Source: Maribacter sedimenticola (lineage in GTDB: Bacteria; Bacteroidota; Bacteroidia; Flavobacteriales; Flavobacteriaceae). From it: a stretch of DNA of 64,000 nt. Numbering within the stretch: the stretch's first letter is position 1; each line of letters begins with the position of its first letter. The notes beneath the pieces were generated by a model that ran no database searches, was not told the origin of the DNA, and worked only from the letters and a program-made list of their open reading frames with translations. Shown piece by piece: positions 8,732-17,879 of this stretch. Location: positions 337,501 to 401,500 of the forward strand of contig NZ_FZNV01000001.1 in the NCBI RefSeq assembly GCF_900188415.1, in the 5' to 3' direction. Made by a program: the position numbers and the translations under genes.

Positions 8732-10855
8732 TTAATTATGCAATTTTAATTGAATGCGCTTTCTCTGTACATCAACATCGAGCACTTTTACAATTATTTG
8801 TTGATGAAGATGAACATGTTCGTTTACATCCTTAACAAATGAATCCGATAGATTGCTTACGTGGATCAAACCACTTTCCTTGATTCCTATATCTACAAAA
8901 CAACCAAAGTTGGTAATATTGTTTACAATACCGGGCAGCAATTGACCACTGCGTAAATCCGTGATAGAGGTAATGTTCTGGTCAAAAGTAAAGACCTTTG
9001 CCTTTTCCCTTCTGTCCAAACCTGGTTTTTCCAATTCTGAGCGGATATCCTTTAGTGTTGGCAGACCCACATCATTGGTGCAATATTTTGCTAAATCTAT
9101 CTCTTTCAATACCGATTTGTTGCCAATTAAAGTTGCAATTTCAGTATTGTTGTCCAAGGCCATTTTTTTAACGATACCATAACTTTCTGGGTGTACGGCA
9201 GAATCGTCCAACGGATTTTCCGCATTTTTAATTCTTAGGAAAGCAGCGCCCTGTTCAAAGGCCTTGCCTCCTAATCTTGGTACATCCAGTATTTCCTGCC
9301 TACTTTTAAAGGCACCCTTTTCCTTTCTTTGCGCAACAATATTCTCTGCAAGTTTTGCACCTATTCCAGATACATAGCTTAACAATGGTACACTGGCAGT
9401 GTTAATGTTAACTCCTACCATATTAACGCAACTTTCTACAACCATATCCAATGAGGTCTTTAATTTTGTTTGGTCCACATCATGTTGGTACTGACCTACA
9501 CCAATAGATTTTGGGTCTATCTTTACCAGTTCCGCCAATGGATCCGCCAACCGTCTACCTATGGATACCGCTCCACGTACGGTAACATCGTAATTTGGAA
9601 ATTCTTCACGTGCAATTTTAGATGCGGAATAAATAGATGCACCTGCCTCGCTCACCACAAATACTTCAACAGGATTATTGAAAATAACTTTTTTGACCAA
9701 TTGTTCCGTTTCTCTGGATGCCGTACCGTTACCTATGGCAATAGCCTCAATTTTATAGGCATTTGCCAAGGAGCTTAACTTTTTAACGGCACCGGTAAAG
9801 TCATTTTGTGGCGCATGTGGATAAATAGTCTCATTATGTACCAAGTTTCCGTTTTCGTCCAAGCATACCAGTTTGCAACCGGTCCTAAAACCTGGATCAA
9901 TGGCCAATATACGTTTTTCGCCCAGGGGTGCCCCCAATAATAATTGTCTAAGATTATTGGAGAAAACGGTAATGGCGGCATCATCTGCTTTTTCCTTTGC
10001 TGCTTTTAAGAGTTCATTGGTCAAGGAGGGGAAAAGCAATCGTTTATAAGCATCATCTATGGAAAGATCAATTTGCTGACCACATTCATTGTTCGTTTTT
10101 ATGATCCTGTTCTTAATGCGATCAATGAGACGCTCGTCATCCAGTGTAATTTTGACCCTAATAAATTTTTCCGATTCTGCGCGGAGTATTGCCAAAAGCC
10201 TATGAGACGGACATTTGTTCAAAGGCTCGCTCCAATCAAAATAATCACGATATTTCTGAGCCTTTTCTTCCTCTTTTTTTGTGGAGATTACTTTGGTGGT
10301 AATTTGGGCGAACCTAGCTAATTGTGATCTTATGGCATTTCTGACATCTGTACGTTCATTGATCCATTCTGCTATAATATGCCGCGCCCCTTCCAATGCA
10401 TCGTCCTCATTTTTAATTACTGCACTTAGGTATTTTGATGCCGTAAATTCAATAACATCTTGGCGTTGCGCCATAATGATTTTCGCCAAAGGTTCCAATC
10501 CGTTTTTACGGGCAACTTCTGCTTTGGTCTTTTTACTCTTTTTATATGGTAGATAGAGATCTTCCAATGATGTAAGATCTTCGGCATTTTCAAAATTTTG
10601 TTGTAGGGCGGTAGTCAAGACCCCTTGTTCATCAACTGCTTTTATAATCGCTTTTTTACGTTTTTCAAGAGTCTCATATTGTTCCTTTAATTGAACAATG
10701 GTGCCTACCTGAACTTCATCTAAATTACCGGTGCGTTCCTTTCTGTACCGTGAAATGAAAGGTATGGTGCAGTCGGCATTTAAAAGTTCGATCGTGTTTT
10801 CTATTCCTTTTTTGGGGAGTTGGGTATGTTTTTCAATGTAGGTTAATAACTGCAT
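8732..10855 (-). CDS. tex: Tex-family RNA-binding transcription accessory protein
   Basis: The 707-residue protein matches Tex/YhgF in length and layout. A helical N-terminal part is followed by a YqgF/RNase H-like domain (LAIDPGFRTGCK), then helix-hairpin-helix DNA-binding segments (YVSGIGAKLAENIV) and a C-terminal S1 RNA-binding domain (LLPGIVNNITNFGCFVDIG). Tex is a conserved nucleic-acid-binding protein that affects transcription and toxin expression in several bacteria. It is cytoplasmic. The start ATG at 10853-10855 fits the usual N-terminus. It lies upstream of the HDAC-like gene in the same orientation and is divergent from the repeat lipoprotein at 11043. Confidence 0.95.
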   Translation of the reverse strand: MQLLTYIEKHTQLPKKGIENTIELLNADCTIPFISRYRKERTGNLDEVQVGTIVQLKEQYETLEKRKKAIIKAVDEQGVLTTALQQNFENAEDLTSLEDLYLPYKKSKKTKAEVARKNGLEPLAKIIMAQRQDVIEFTASKYLSAVIKNEDDALEGARHIIAEWINERTDVRNAIRSQLARFAQITTKVISTKKEEEKAQKYRDYFDWSEPLNKCPSHRLLAILRAESEKFIRVKITLDDERLIDRIKNRIIKTNNECGQQIDLSIDDAYKRLLFPSLTNELLKAAKEKADDAAITVFSNNLRQLLLGAPLGEKRILAIDPGFRTGCKLVCLDENGNLVHNETIYPHAPQNDFTGAVKKLSSLANAYKIEAIAIGNGTASRETEQLVKKVIFNNPVEVFVVSEAGASIYSASKIAREEFPNYDVTVRGAVSIGRRLADPLAELVKIDPKSIGVGQYQHDVDQTKLKTSLDMVVESCVNMVGVNINTASVPLLSYVSGIGAKLAENIVAQRKEKGAFKSRQEILDVPRLGGKAFEQGAAFLRIKNAENPLDDSAVHPESYGIVKKMALDNNTEIATLIGNKSVLKEIDLAKYCTNDVGLPTLKDIRSELEKPGLDRREKAKVFTFDQNITSITDLRSGQLLPGIVNNITNFGCFVDIGIKESGLIHVSNLSDSFVKDVNEHVHLHQQIIVKVLDVDVQRKRIQLKLHN

Positions 10856-10979
10856 ATGGGCTATAATTAAAGCCTTTAAAAATACCCATTATTAGGTATT
10901 GAAATCAAGGCATTCCTATTATTTATTTGTAGGACCTGCCCCCGGTGTGTGTTTTTCTTTCCCCCTTAGGTACACAAAA

Positions 10980-10987
10980 TATTTTTG
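10980..10987 (+). promoter_or_regulatory. Candidate -7 element for the repeat lipoprotein gene
   Basis: TATTTTTG fits the Bacteroidota -7 consensus TAnnTTTG and lies 55 bp before the ATG at 11043. No convincing -33 TTG is found at the usual distance, so this is tentative. Confidence 0.35.
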
Positions 10988-11042
10988 AACTGGCAACCAT
11001 TGCCGCAACCACTTTTTTAATTAAACCAAAAAACACTGTATT

Positions 11043-13601
11043 ATGAAAATCAAGGTATGTACAATTTTTTTTACACTATTGCTCGCATTGGGCTGTAGTA
11101 AAAGCGATGACACCGTAGAACCAGACAAGCCCATTCAAAAAGACCCGCCTAAGGAAGAACCTGCCATTGAGGTGCTGACCGGAAAATTCATAGATGGCGA
11201 AGTTGGGGGTCTAACTTTTACAACCGCTACCCAGTCAGGTATTACCAATGAAAAAGGAGAATTCACCTATGTTTCCGGAGAAGAGGTTACTTTTAAAGTA
11301 GGGGGTATTATTCTAGGAAAAGTCCTGGGGCAAGAACTGGTTTCACCTGTTACCTTAGCACAGGAGATAGATGCAGATGCTACCATTGCAAGCCCTATGG
11401 CTAAAAATATTGCCGCATTTTTACAAACCTTGGACGAGGATCAAAATCATGATAACGGTATTGAAATAACTGCTGATGTGGTCAGTGCGATCGGTGTACA
11501 AAGTTTGGATTTTTCAGGATCTATTTCCTCGTCATTGGCAGATATGGTCATCAACATTTCCAAGCAGACCGGTAAAATGTTCAATATTGTGTACCCTGAA
11601 CAAGCGGCTGAAAATATGGCCAATGCACTTGATATGGAATATACACCTGTTCCAAATTTATCCCTTAGCCAATTATTGCCCTTGCTACAGTCCCTATATG
11701 CGGCACAAATTCCGCCATCTGCAGTTTATAAAAATACTATGGACGAAAACGGCCTATTGGTCTCTACGGCAATAACGTTACGATATTCTGGAAGAGTAGT
11801 TAGGGAGCTGCAATATCAAAACCATAATGAAAAAGGTCTACCAACTACTATACTTAAAACAGAGGTTGGACCGGGACTAATAACTTCATCGTGGAGTTAT
11901 CCCATAACCGAAAAAACAGAGGTACAAGAGCTGGTCTATAACGGTATGGACCTAGTTGAGCGTATTAACATTATTGACCCCAACCAAACGGTAGAGCACT
12001 ATTATGTGATTACGGAACGGAATGATTTGAACCAGGCCGTGGTCTTTAACGAAACGATAAGGGAAAATTTAAATATCTATGTTTCTGAAAAGCAGTTTAC
12101 ACATATTTATGAAACAGGTATGCTTATAACGGAAGAGTTGAAAAGTACCTATACAAGCAATGATGAATTAAATCAATATTCTTCCCTTAGTGAGTATGAA
12201 AACACGACTACTTTTGCTTATGATGCACAATTGAACTTCTCCACTTTGGATAGTGAATATTCTAATAATTTCACTTCTCAATATCAAAATGAAGATCCTT
12301 ATGTCAGTAGTTCAAGTTCAAAACAACATACTGATTTTGTGTATACTCCTGAAAATACCTTAAAGGAAAGAAAATTGACCGGGCAAATTACGTCTAATGA
12401 CATTTCACAGACTTTGGAGCAAGTGTATCTTTTTGATGCCAATGAACTTTTAACGGAAAGTAGGTACAGTAATAGTTTTGGCAATGAATCTATCTCCTTG
12501 TATAATGAAGGATTTCAGATTAGTTATGAAAGCTATTTTGAAGGACTGTTAGATGTTAGGGTTACCTATAACGTAGATGGTTCATTTGAAGAAACCGAAT
12601 ATGTCTATTACGAAAATGGGGAATTGGACTATTCTTATAAACAAACCTGGATGCTTATGCCCGCAGGATATTATGATATTGTCAAAACCGAATATTTTGA
12701 TGACCAAGGAAATATTACCGAAACGACTGATTCTGAATTTTATGAGGATGGGGGCATCTATACCACTACTTCATATGATGAAAATGGTGAAATTATATGG
12801 AAAGACTATTATAATGAAGATGGGTATTGGGTTAAAGAGGAATATTATGAAAATGGACTTCTTGATTATACCTATATTTTTGAATATGATGGTAATGGTT
12901 TGCGGACTAAGGCCGAGGGGTACAACGCGCAAAACGTACTTGAGTCCATTTATCAGTACAATGAATTTGGAGGATATAGCTCTATTGAGTTTTTTGACAA
13001 TGGTGTATTAACGGAATCCTTGGTATATGCTTATGATGACCTTGGTACCCTGACCCAAGTAGAAACATTTGATGCCAATGGCAACCTAGTATACTTTGAT
13101 AAATATGACCAATATGGGTATTTGGAGTATTATGATTTTTATGAGGATGGTATTTTAATTCTACGCTCTTACTTTAATACGCTGAACCAAAATACAAGGA
13201 CGGAATATTATGAACAAGGAGAGATCAGCTATTATTACATATTTGCATATGATACCAACGGAATCATAATAACGGTTGAAGGATATTATGGCACCAATGT
13301 CTTGTTCAGTATTGAGTATTATGAAAATGGAGATTTGGTACGTATAGATTATTATGATGAAAACGGTAATATCATAGATTCTTATGACCCTTCTGGTAAA
13401 TCAATGAGCCAATTGGTCAATACCGCATCAAAATACAATGCAAAAGCCAAAACGATCAATACCATAAGGAATCAGGTGGCCAAACATAACAAAATGATAA
13501 AATTGCGTAGTGCTAAAATTCTACATGATAAACATGAAGGTACTACCGTAAAAAAGATTGTTAAATCTAAATATGCCGTTAAGGACAAGGCAAGATTATA
13601 G
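11043..13601 (+). CDS. Large lipoprotein with YD/MORN-like tandem repeats
   Basis: The 852-residue product begins with a lipobox signal peptide (LLLALGC, lipidated Cys about residue 18) followed by SKSDD, an acidic stretch of the sort that exports Bacteroidota lipoproteins to the surface. Residues 45-170 resemble an adhesin-type beta domain (SGITNEKGEFTYVSGEEVTF). From about residue 280 the chain is dominated by Tyr/Asp/Glu-rich repeats such as YYENGLLDYTY, YDENGNI and FDANGNLVYFDKYD, similar to YwqK/MORN-variant or Rhs YD repeats. The last 70 residues are strongly basic (many Lys), unlike the acidic repeats. No enzyme domain is seen. It is monocistronic, with a strong terminator shared with convergent metG. 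Probably a surface structural or binding protein. Confidence 0.8.
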   Translation: MKIKVCTIFFTLLLALGCSKSDDTVEPDKPIQKDPPKEEPAIEVLTGKFIDGEVGGLTFTTATQSGITNEKGEFTYVSGEEVTFKVGGIILGKVLGQELVSPVTLAQEIDADATIASPMAKNIAAFLQTLDEDQNHDNGIEITADVVSAIGVQSLDFSGSISSSLADMVINISKQTGKMFNIVYPEQAAENMANALDMEYTPVPNLSLSQLLPLLQSLYAAQIPPSAVYKNTMDENGLLVSTAITLRYSGRVVRELQYQNHNEKGLPTTILKTEVGPGLITSSWSYPITEKTEVQELVYNGMDLVERINIIDPNQTVEHYYVITERNDLNQAVVFNETIRENLNIYVSEKQFTHIYETGMLITEELKSTYTSNDELNQYSSLSEYENTTTFAYDAQLNFSTLDSEYSNNFTSQYQNEDPYVSSSSSKQHTDFVYTPENTLKERKLTGQITSNDISQTLEQVYLFDANELLTESRYSNSFGNESISLYNEGFQISYESYFEGLLDVRVTYNVDGSFEETEYVYYENGELDYSYKQTWMLMPAGYYDIVKTEYFDDQGNITETTDSEFYEDGGIYTTTSYDENGEIIWKDYYNEDGYWVKEEYYENGLLDYTYIFEYDGNGLRTKAEGYNAQNVLESIYQYNEFGGYSSIEFFDNGVLTESLVYAYDDLGTLTQVETFDANGNLVYFDKYDQYGYLEYYDFYEDGILILRSYFNTLNQNTRTEYYEQGEISYYYIFAYDTNGIIITVEGYYGTNVLFSIEYYENGDLVRIDYYDENGNIIDSYDPSGKSMSQLVNTASKYNAKAKTINTIRNQVAKHNKMIKLRSAKILHDKHEGTTVKKIVKSKYAVKDKARL

Positions 13602-13628
13602 CGCTTTAGAATATTTTATCTAATACAC

Positions 13629-13666
13629 AAAAACCCCTTGGCGATTAGTCGCCAAGGGGTTTTTTG
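13629..13666. terminator. Bidirectional terminator between lipoprotein gene and metG
   Basis: An 11-bp perfect stem (CCCCTTGGCGA at 13634-13644, complement at 13649-13659) with a 4-nt loop is flanked by A-run and T-run on both sides. It can end transcripts from both convergent genes. Confidence 0.9.
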
Positions 13667-13679
13667 TCTTGAAGTTTTT

Positions 13680-15770
13680 TTAGTTTATACCCAGACCATT
13701 GGATACCCCATCCTCGTCAGGATTTACAAATACCAATTTTCCTTCGTTATTTTCCGTCATCAAAATCATGCCTTCACTCTCTACACCGCGAAGTGCACGA
13801 GGAGCCAAATTGATTAAAACAGTTACTTTTTTACCTACAATTTCTTCTGGTGTAAAACTTTCTGCAATACCAGAAACAATTGTTCTTACATCTAAACCGG
13901 TGTCTACCTTAAGGACCAAAAGCTTTTTGGCCTTGGCCATTTTTTCAGCTTCGATAATGGTTCCTACACGCATATCCAATTTTGAAAAATCATCGAAGGT
14001 AATCGTTTCTTTTTGTGGCATTAGTTTCTTGTTTTCGTTTTCGTTCGCTTTTTTGGTGGCCTCCAATTTGTCCAATTGTGCCTGTATTTCACTATCCTCA
14101 ATTTTTCTGAAAAGCAATTCTGCCTGATGTATTTGATGCTTTGGTCGTAGCAAATCGTTTTCACCGGAAACATCGTTCCAACCAATACTTCCACTTTGCT
14201 CAGTCTCGGATGTTGAAGTTAAATTTAAAATATTCCTTAACTTTCTAGCGGTAAATGGCAAAAATGGTTCACTTAAAATAGCTATCCCTGCTGCTATTTG
14301 TAGCGCCACGTTCATAATTGTCTTAACACGTTCTTCATCTTGCTTAATGACTTTCCATGGCTCTGCATCGGCTAAGTACTTATTGCCCAAGCGTGCCAAG
14401 TTCATAAGTTCTTGTCCTGCTTCCCTAAAACGATAACGTTCAATGGAGCTTGCTATTGATCCTGGAAATTTACGAAGCTGTTCTAGTGTTTCTAAATCAA
14501 CATTGGAGAAGGCGCCAGCAGCGGGCACTTGTCCATCATAGTATTTATTGGTCAATACTACTACACGGTTAATGAAATTTCCTAAAATGGCTACTAATTC
14601 ATTATTGTTCCTTGCTTGAAAATCTTTCCACGTAAAGTCATTGTCCTTCGTCTCGGGAGCGTTTGCGGTCAGGGTATAACGCAATGAATCTTGTAACTCC
14701 GGAAAATCAATTAAATATTCATGTAACCAAACCGCCCAGTTTTTGGACGTGGACAATTTGTTCCCTTCAAGATTTAGAAACTCGTTTGCAGGCACATTAT
14801 CCGGTAAAATATAACTACCCTCTGCCTTTAACATGGAAGGAAATATAATACAGTGAAACACAATGTTGTCCTTTCCGATAAAGTGCACCAATTTGGTATT
14901 CTTGTCTTTCCAATAAGGCTCCCAATCCTTGCCTTCACGCGCTGCCCATTCCTTTGTAGAGGATATATACCCTATAGGAGCATCAAACCATACATATAAT
15001 ACTTTACCTTCACCACCTTCCACAGGTACTGGAATACCCCAATCCAAATCCCTAGTTACCGCCCTTGGTTCCAGCCCGCCGTCTACCCAAGATTTACACT
15101 GCCCATATACATTGGGTTTCCAGTCATCTTTATGACCTTTAAGAATCCACTCCCTTAAAAAATCCTCGTAACGGTCTAAAGGTAAAAACCAGTGTTTGGT
15201 TTCCTTAGTGGTGGGTACTGTTCCGGTAATGGTAGATTTTGGATGAATCAGGTCCGTAGCGTTTAAACTTGACCCGCAATTTTCACATTGGTCCCCATAT
15301 GCCTCCTCATTGCCACATTTTGGACAGGTACCAATTACAAAACGGTCCGCCAAAAATTGTTGTGCCTCTTCATCATAAAGTTGTGCCGTGGTCTCTTCTA
15401 TGAAATCTCCTTTTTCATAAAGATTGACAAAAAATTCAGATGCCGTTTCATGATGTACAGGTGCAGAGGTACGTGAATAATTATCAAAAGTAATCCCAAA
15501 ATCCATGAACGATCGTTTAATGATCGCATGGTATTTATCAATAATATCCTTTGGGGTTACCCCTTCCTTTTTGGCTTTCATGGAGATGGCCACACCATGC
15601 TCATCGCTTCCACAAACAAAGGCCACATCTTTACCTATTAAGCGAAGGTAACGGGCATAAATATCTGCCGGCACATATACACCTGCCAAATGGCCAATAT
15701 GTATGGGTCCATTGGTATAGGGCAATGCTGCGGTAATGGTATATCTAGAGGGTGATTCTATCTTGGACAT
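13680..15770 (-). CDS. metG: Methionyl-tRNA synthetase
   Basis: The enzyme charges tRNA-Met with methionine. From the ATG at 15768-15770 it has 696 residues. It shows the class I HIGH motif (PIHIGHLAG) near the N-terminus, a zinc knuckle with [18 protein letters not shown], a KMSKS-type loop (NKLSTSKNW), an anticodon-binding helical domain, and a C-terminal EMAP-II-like tRNA-binding domain ([14 protein letters not shown]). The frame is open further upstream to 15821, but the 15770 start is preferred. [11 protein letters not shown] is followed at once by the catalytic core, and a promoter element at 15789-15796 lies inside the would-be extension. It is convergent with the lipoprotein gene. Confidence 0.97.
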   Translation of the reverse strand: MSKIESPSRYTITAALPYTNGPIHIGHLAGVYVPADIYARYLRLIGKDVAFVCGSDEHGVAISMKAKKEGVTPKDIIDKYHAIIKRSFMDFGITFDNYSRTSAPVHHETASEFFVNLYEKGDFIEETTAQLYDEEAQQFLADRFVIGTCPKCGNEEAYGDQCENCGSSLNATDLIHPKSTITGTVPTTKETKHWFLPLDRYEDFLREWILKGHKDDWKPNVYGQCKSWVDGGLEPRAVTRDLDWGIPVPVEGGEGKVLYVWFDAPIGYISSTKEWAAREGKDWEPYWKDKNTKLVHFIGKDNIVFHCIIFPSMLKAEGSYILPDNVPANEFLNLEGNKLSTSKNWAVWLHEYLIDFPELQDSLRYTLTANAPETKDNDFTWKDFQARNNNELVAILGNFINRVVVLTNKYYDGQVPAAGAFSNVDLETLEQLRKFPGSIASSIERYRFREAGQELMNLARLGNKYLADAEPWKVIKQDEERVKTIMNVALQIAAGIAILSEPFLPFTARKLRNILNLTSTSETEQSGSIGWNDVSGENDLLRPKHQIHQAELLFRKIEDSEIQAQLDKLEATKKANENENKKLMPQKETITFDDFSKLDMRVGTIIEAEKMAKAKKLLVLKVDTGLDVRTIVSGIAESFTPEEIVGKKVTVLINLAPRALRGVESEGMILMTENNEGKLVFVNPDEDGVSNGLGIN

Positions 15771-15788
15771 CAAAAATAAATTAAGCTG

Positions 15789-15822
15789 CAAAAATACTGA
15801 ATTTGATGCGAGATTTACCAAA
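15789..15822 (-). promoter_or_regulatory. Promoter of metG
   Basis: On the minus strand TTTG (15822-15819) is followed after 22 bp by TATTTTTG (15796-15789), matching the Bacteroidota -33/-7 pattern. Transcription would start near 15782, leaving a leader of only about 12 nt before the ATG at 15770. This decides the metG start. Confidence 0.5.
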
Positions 15823-15941
15823 TTCTTGTCAATTGTAAGTTGATGTGTTTCATAAAATAAGTACCTGCAACCTCCATAATTATACGAAAGCCCAGATTTA
15901 ACGGTTGTATTATAAAGGATTGTATAATAAAGTAATTGGAC

Positions 15942-16106
15942 ATGAGTACAGGAAAACCTACAAAACTGATTTTAGACAAAGATTTTAAATTAGCAGGAAC
16001 TGCTAAGGACAAAAAGGATATTACCTTGGTACACAAGGATAAAAACCATAGGGTAAAAAAGGAACTATCTTTCCAAGCAGGAAAAAAGAAATCTAAATTG
16101 GCATAA
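15942..16106 (+). CDS. Small basic protein, 54 residues
   Basis: An ATG at 15942 opens a 54-residue frame ending with TAA at 16104-16106. The product ([19 protein letters not shown] at the start, GKKKSKLA at the end) is hydrophilic and about one third Lys/Arg, with no signal peptide or membrane segment. A terminator follows within 2 bp, which supports a real short transcript. The composition suggests a nucleic-acid- or ribosome-associated protein, but that is a guess and no family was recognised. A minus-strand frame at 15815-16036 overlapping it looks like noise. Confidence 0.65.
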   Translation: MSTGKPTKLILDKDFKLAGTAKDKKDITLVHKDKNHRVKKELSFQAGKKKSKLA

Positions 16107-16148
16107 AAAAATTGCCCGATGCATTATCAATGTCATCGGGCAATTTTA
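16106..16148. terminator. Bidirectional terminator
   Basis: Ten-bp arms (TTGCCCGATG at 16112-16121, complement at 16134-16143) are flanked by an A-run on the left and TTTT on the right. It serves the small basic protein gene on the plus strand and the DUF1501 gene on the minus strand (seven T after the stem). Confidence 0.85.
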
Positions 16149-16164
16149 ATGTTTGGGAAACAGT

Positions 16165-17868
16165 TTAAGCTACCATCACCGATTTGCTCATTTTTTGATT
16201 TTGTACACTTATACGATAAATGTACTTACCGGTTGACAGTTGTTCGGGCATGCGCTCTCGTATATTGATTTCGGTAGAACCTTCAAACATCATTTCATTA
16301 AAAACGGTGCCTACGTTCTGACCTAGAATGTTATATAATTGAATATCCACATGGGCGGAAAAAGGCATTTCCAAATAAATATGCGGGGTACTGTCCGTAG
16401 GGTAAAAAGGTTTATGTACCACTGCATTCAATAAATCTGGATTAAAAGGGGTCTCCGCATCCTCATCTGGACGTACCGGTGGGGTAACTTCCCCATCACT
16501 ATACGCTATATCTGGAAAGGGTTCGCCACTACAACTAAAGCCTAAATTTACAGGTACATAAGGTTTGTAATTCAATAAATGTGCCTGTACCAATGGTATG
16601 TCCACACACAACCATTCTGCAAGAACCGTTGCGTACAAATCCCTAAAATCCATCGTATACTCTAGGTTACCACGACCGTCCGGGTCATCTAAGGTAGGGT
16701 GGTCGCCCACAAATGCGCTACCGTTAAGACCAGAGCCAAAAAACAGGGTAGGAGAGGCCTTTCCATGATCAGTACCATTTGAACCATTTTCAAAAATCCT
16801 ACGTCCAAATTCAGAGAATGTCATGCTCAATACCTTATTGTCCTGTTGGGTAAAAGCTAAATCTTCATAAAAATTGTTTACTGCAACGGATAGTGTTGTC
16901 ATTAGACGGGCATGAGCTTCCGGTTGGTTGCCGTGGGTGTCAAAACCACCCATGCTAATCATATATACCTTGGTACCCAGATTTCCTTTGATCAAACGGG
17001 CCAACAAGGCCATTTGTCTTGCAAAGCCATTATCCTGGTATTCTACCTGATTTTGTCCACGCTCATATGCTTCATGGATAATACCGGAATATTCATACGT
17101 AGTGTTGGCTACCCCCCTTAAAAATTTAAGTTGATCACCATACATACAATTGTTGAATAGATTGTCCTCCAGACCATAGACCACACCAGATTCCGCAATT
17201 TCTTCCAATTGGTCTATGTTTGAGGTTACAAAGGCGTAATTGGTTTCATCTCCTTGAAAGACCAAACTACCAAATTGACCAATTTGAATGGCTGCTGGTG
17301 CTGCTGGCGGATTTATAAGATAATCTGGGTAGATGCTTTCAAAATGTCTGCCCATCCAACCGGTTGTTTCACCGCTAAAGCCTGTTGTATTAATATCGGT
17401 ATTTGCAAAAATATCCGAACCTGTAAAGTGCGATAAACTTTGGCCTTCATAACCCACACCGTGTACGGCCTTGAACTGTCCTTCCTGCCACATGGGGGCA
17501 AGTGCGTTCATATATGAAGGTACCCCAAACTCATCGGTAAGTTTCAGGACCTTACTTTCCGGCACGTAAATGTTTGGCCTGGCATTGGCATAACTGTCAT
17601 ATTGCTCTAAAGGTATTATGGTGCTAAGACCGTCATTACCCCCAGAAAGGCGAATCAATATTAAAATGTTGTCGGTTTCTGCCGCCGCTATACCTGCTGA
17701 AAGTGGGGAAGGGGAAGAAGCGGTCAACATATTGGCACCTAACATCATTGAACCTGAACCGGCAATACCCATTGCCTGTAAAAAGGAACGTCTGCTCCAG
17801 GTTTTGTGTTCGTCATCATGGCCTTCATGTTGAAGACCTTTATGTGGAGAGTGATGTGAATTGCACAT
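16165..17868 (-). CDS. DUF1501 protein with Tat-like signal and T9SS type-A sorting domain
   Basis: The 567-residue product (from ATG 17866-17868) has a His-rich N-terminus followed by SRRSFLQAMGIAGSGSMM, a twin-arginine-type signal. The DUF1501 domain (related to the alkaline phosphatase/sulfatase superfamily) follows, with LIRLSGGNDGLSTIIPLEQ and later GGFDTHGNQ and NGTDHGKAS segments. The last 85 residues form a type-A T9SS sorting domain (LYNILGQNVG, TGKYIYRISV). The longer open frame to 17955 is rejected because it would overlap the upstream gene; the chosen start leaves an 11-bp gap. DUF1501 and DUF1800 genes are commonly paired in Bacteroidota and Planctomycetes. The pair's biochemical role is not established. 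Confidence 0.9.
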   Translation of the reverse strand: MCNSHHSPHKGLQHEGHDDEHKTWSRRSFLQAMGIAGSGSMMLGANMLTASSPSPLSAGIAAAETDNILILIRLSGGNDGLSTIIPLEQYDSYANARPNIYVPESKVLKLTDEFGVPSYMNALAPMWQEGQFKAVHGVGYEGQSLSHFTGSDIFANTDINTTGFSGETTGWMGRHFESIYPDYLINPPAAPAAIQIGQFGSLVFQGDETNYAFVTSNIDQLEEIAESGVVYGLEDNLFNNCMYGDQLKFLRGVANTTYEYSGIIHEAYERGQNQVEYQDNGFARQMALLARLIKGNLGTKVYMISMGGFDTHGNQPEAHARLMTTLSVAVNNFYEDLAFTQQDNKVLSMTFSEFGRRIFENGSNGTDHGKASPTLFFGSGLNGSAFVGDHPTLDDPDGRGNLEYTMDFRDLYATVLAEWLCVDIPLVQAHLLNYKPYVPVNLGFSCSGEPFPDIAYSDGEVTPPVRPDEDAETPFNPDLLNAVVHKPFYPTDSTPHIYLEMPFSAHVDIQLYNILGQNVGTVFNEMMFEGSTEINIRERMPEQLSTGKYIYRISVQNQKMSKSVMVA

Positions 17869-17879
17869 AGTTGTAGGTG

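Noticed and set aside
15815-16036. A 73-residue minus-strand gene
   Set aside because: It overlaps both the metG promoter and the 54-residue plus-strand gene and has no family features.
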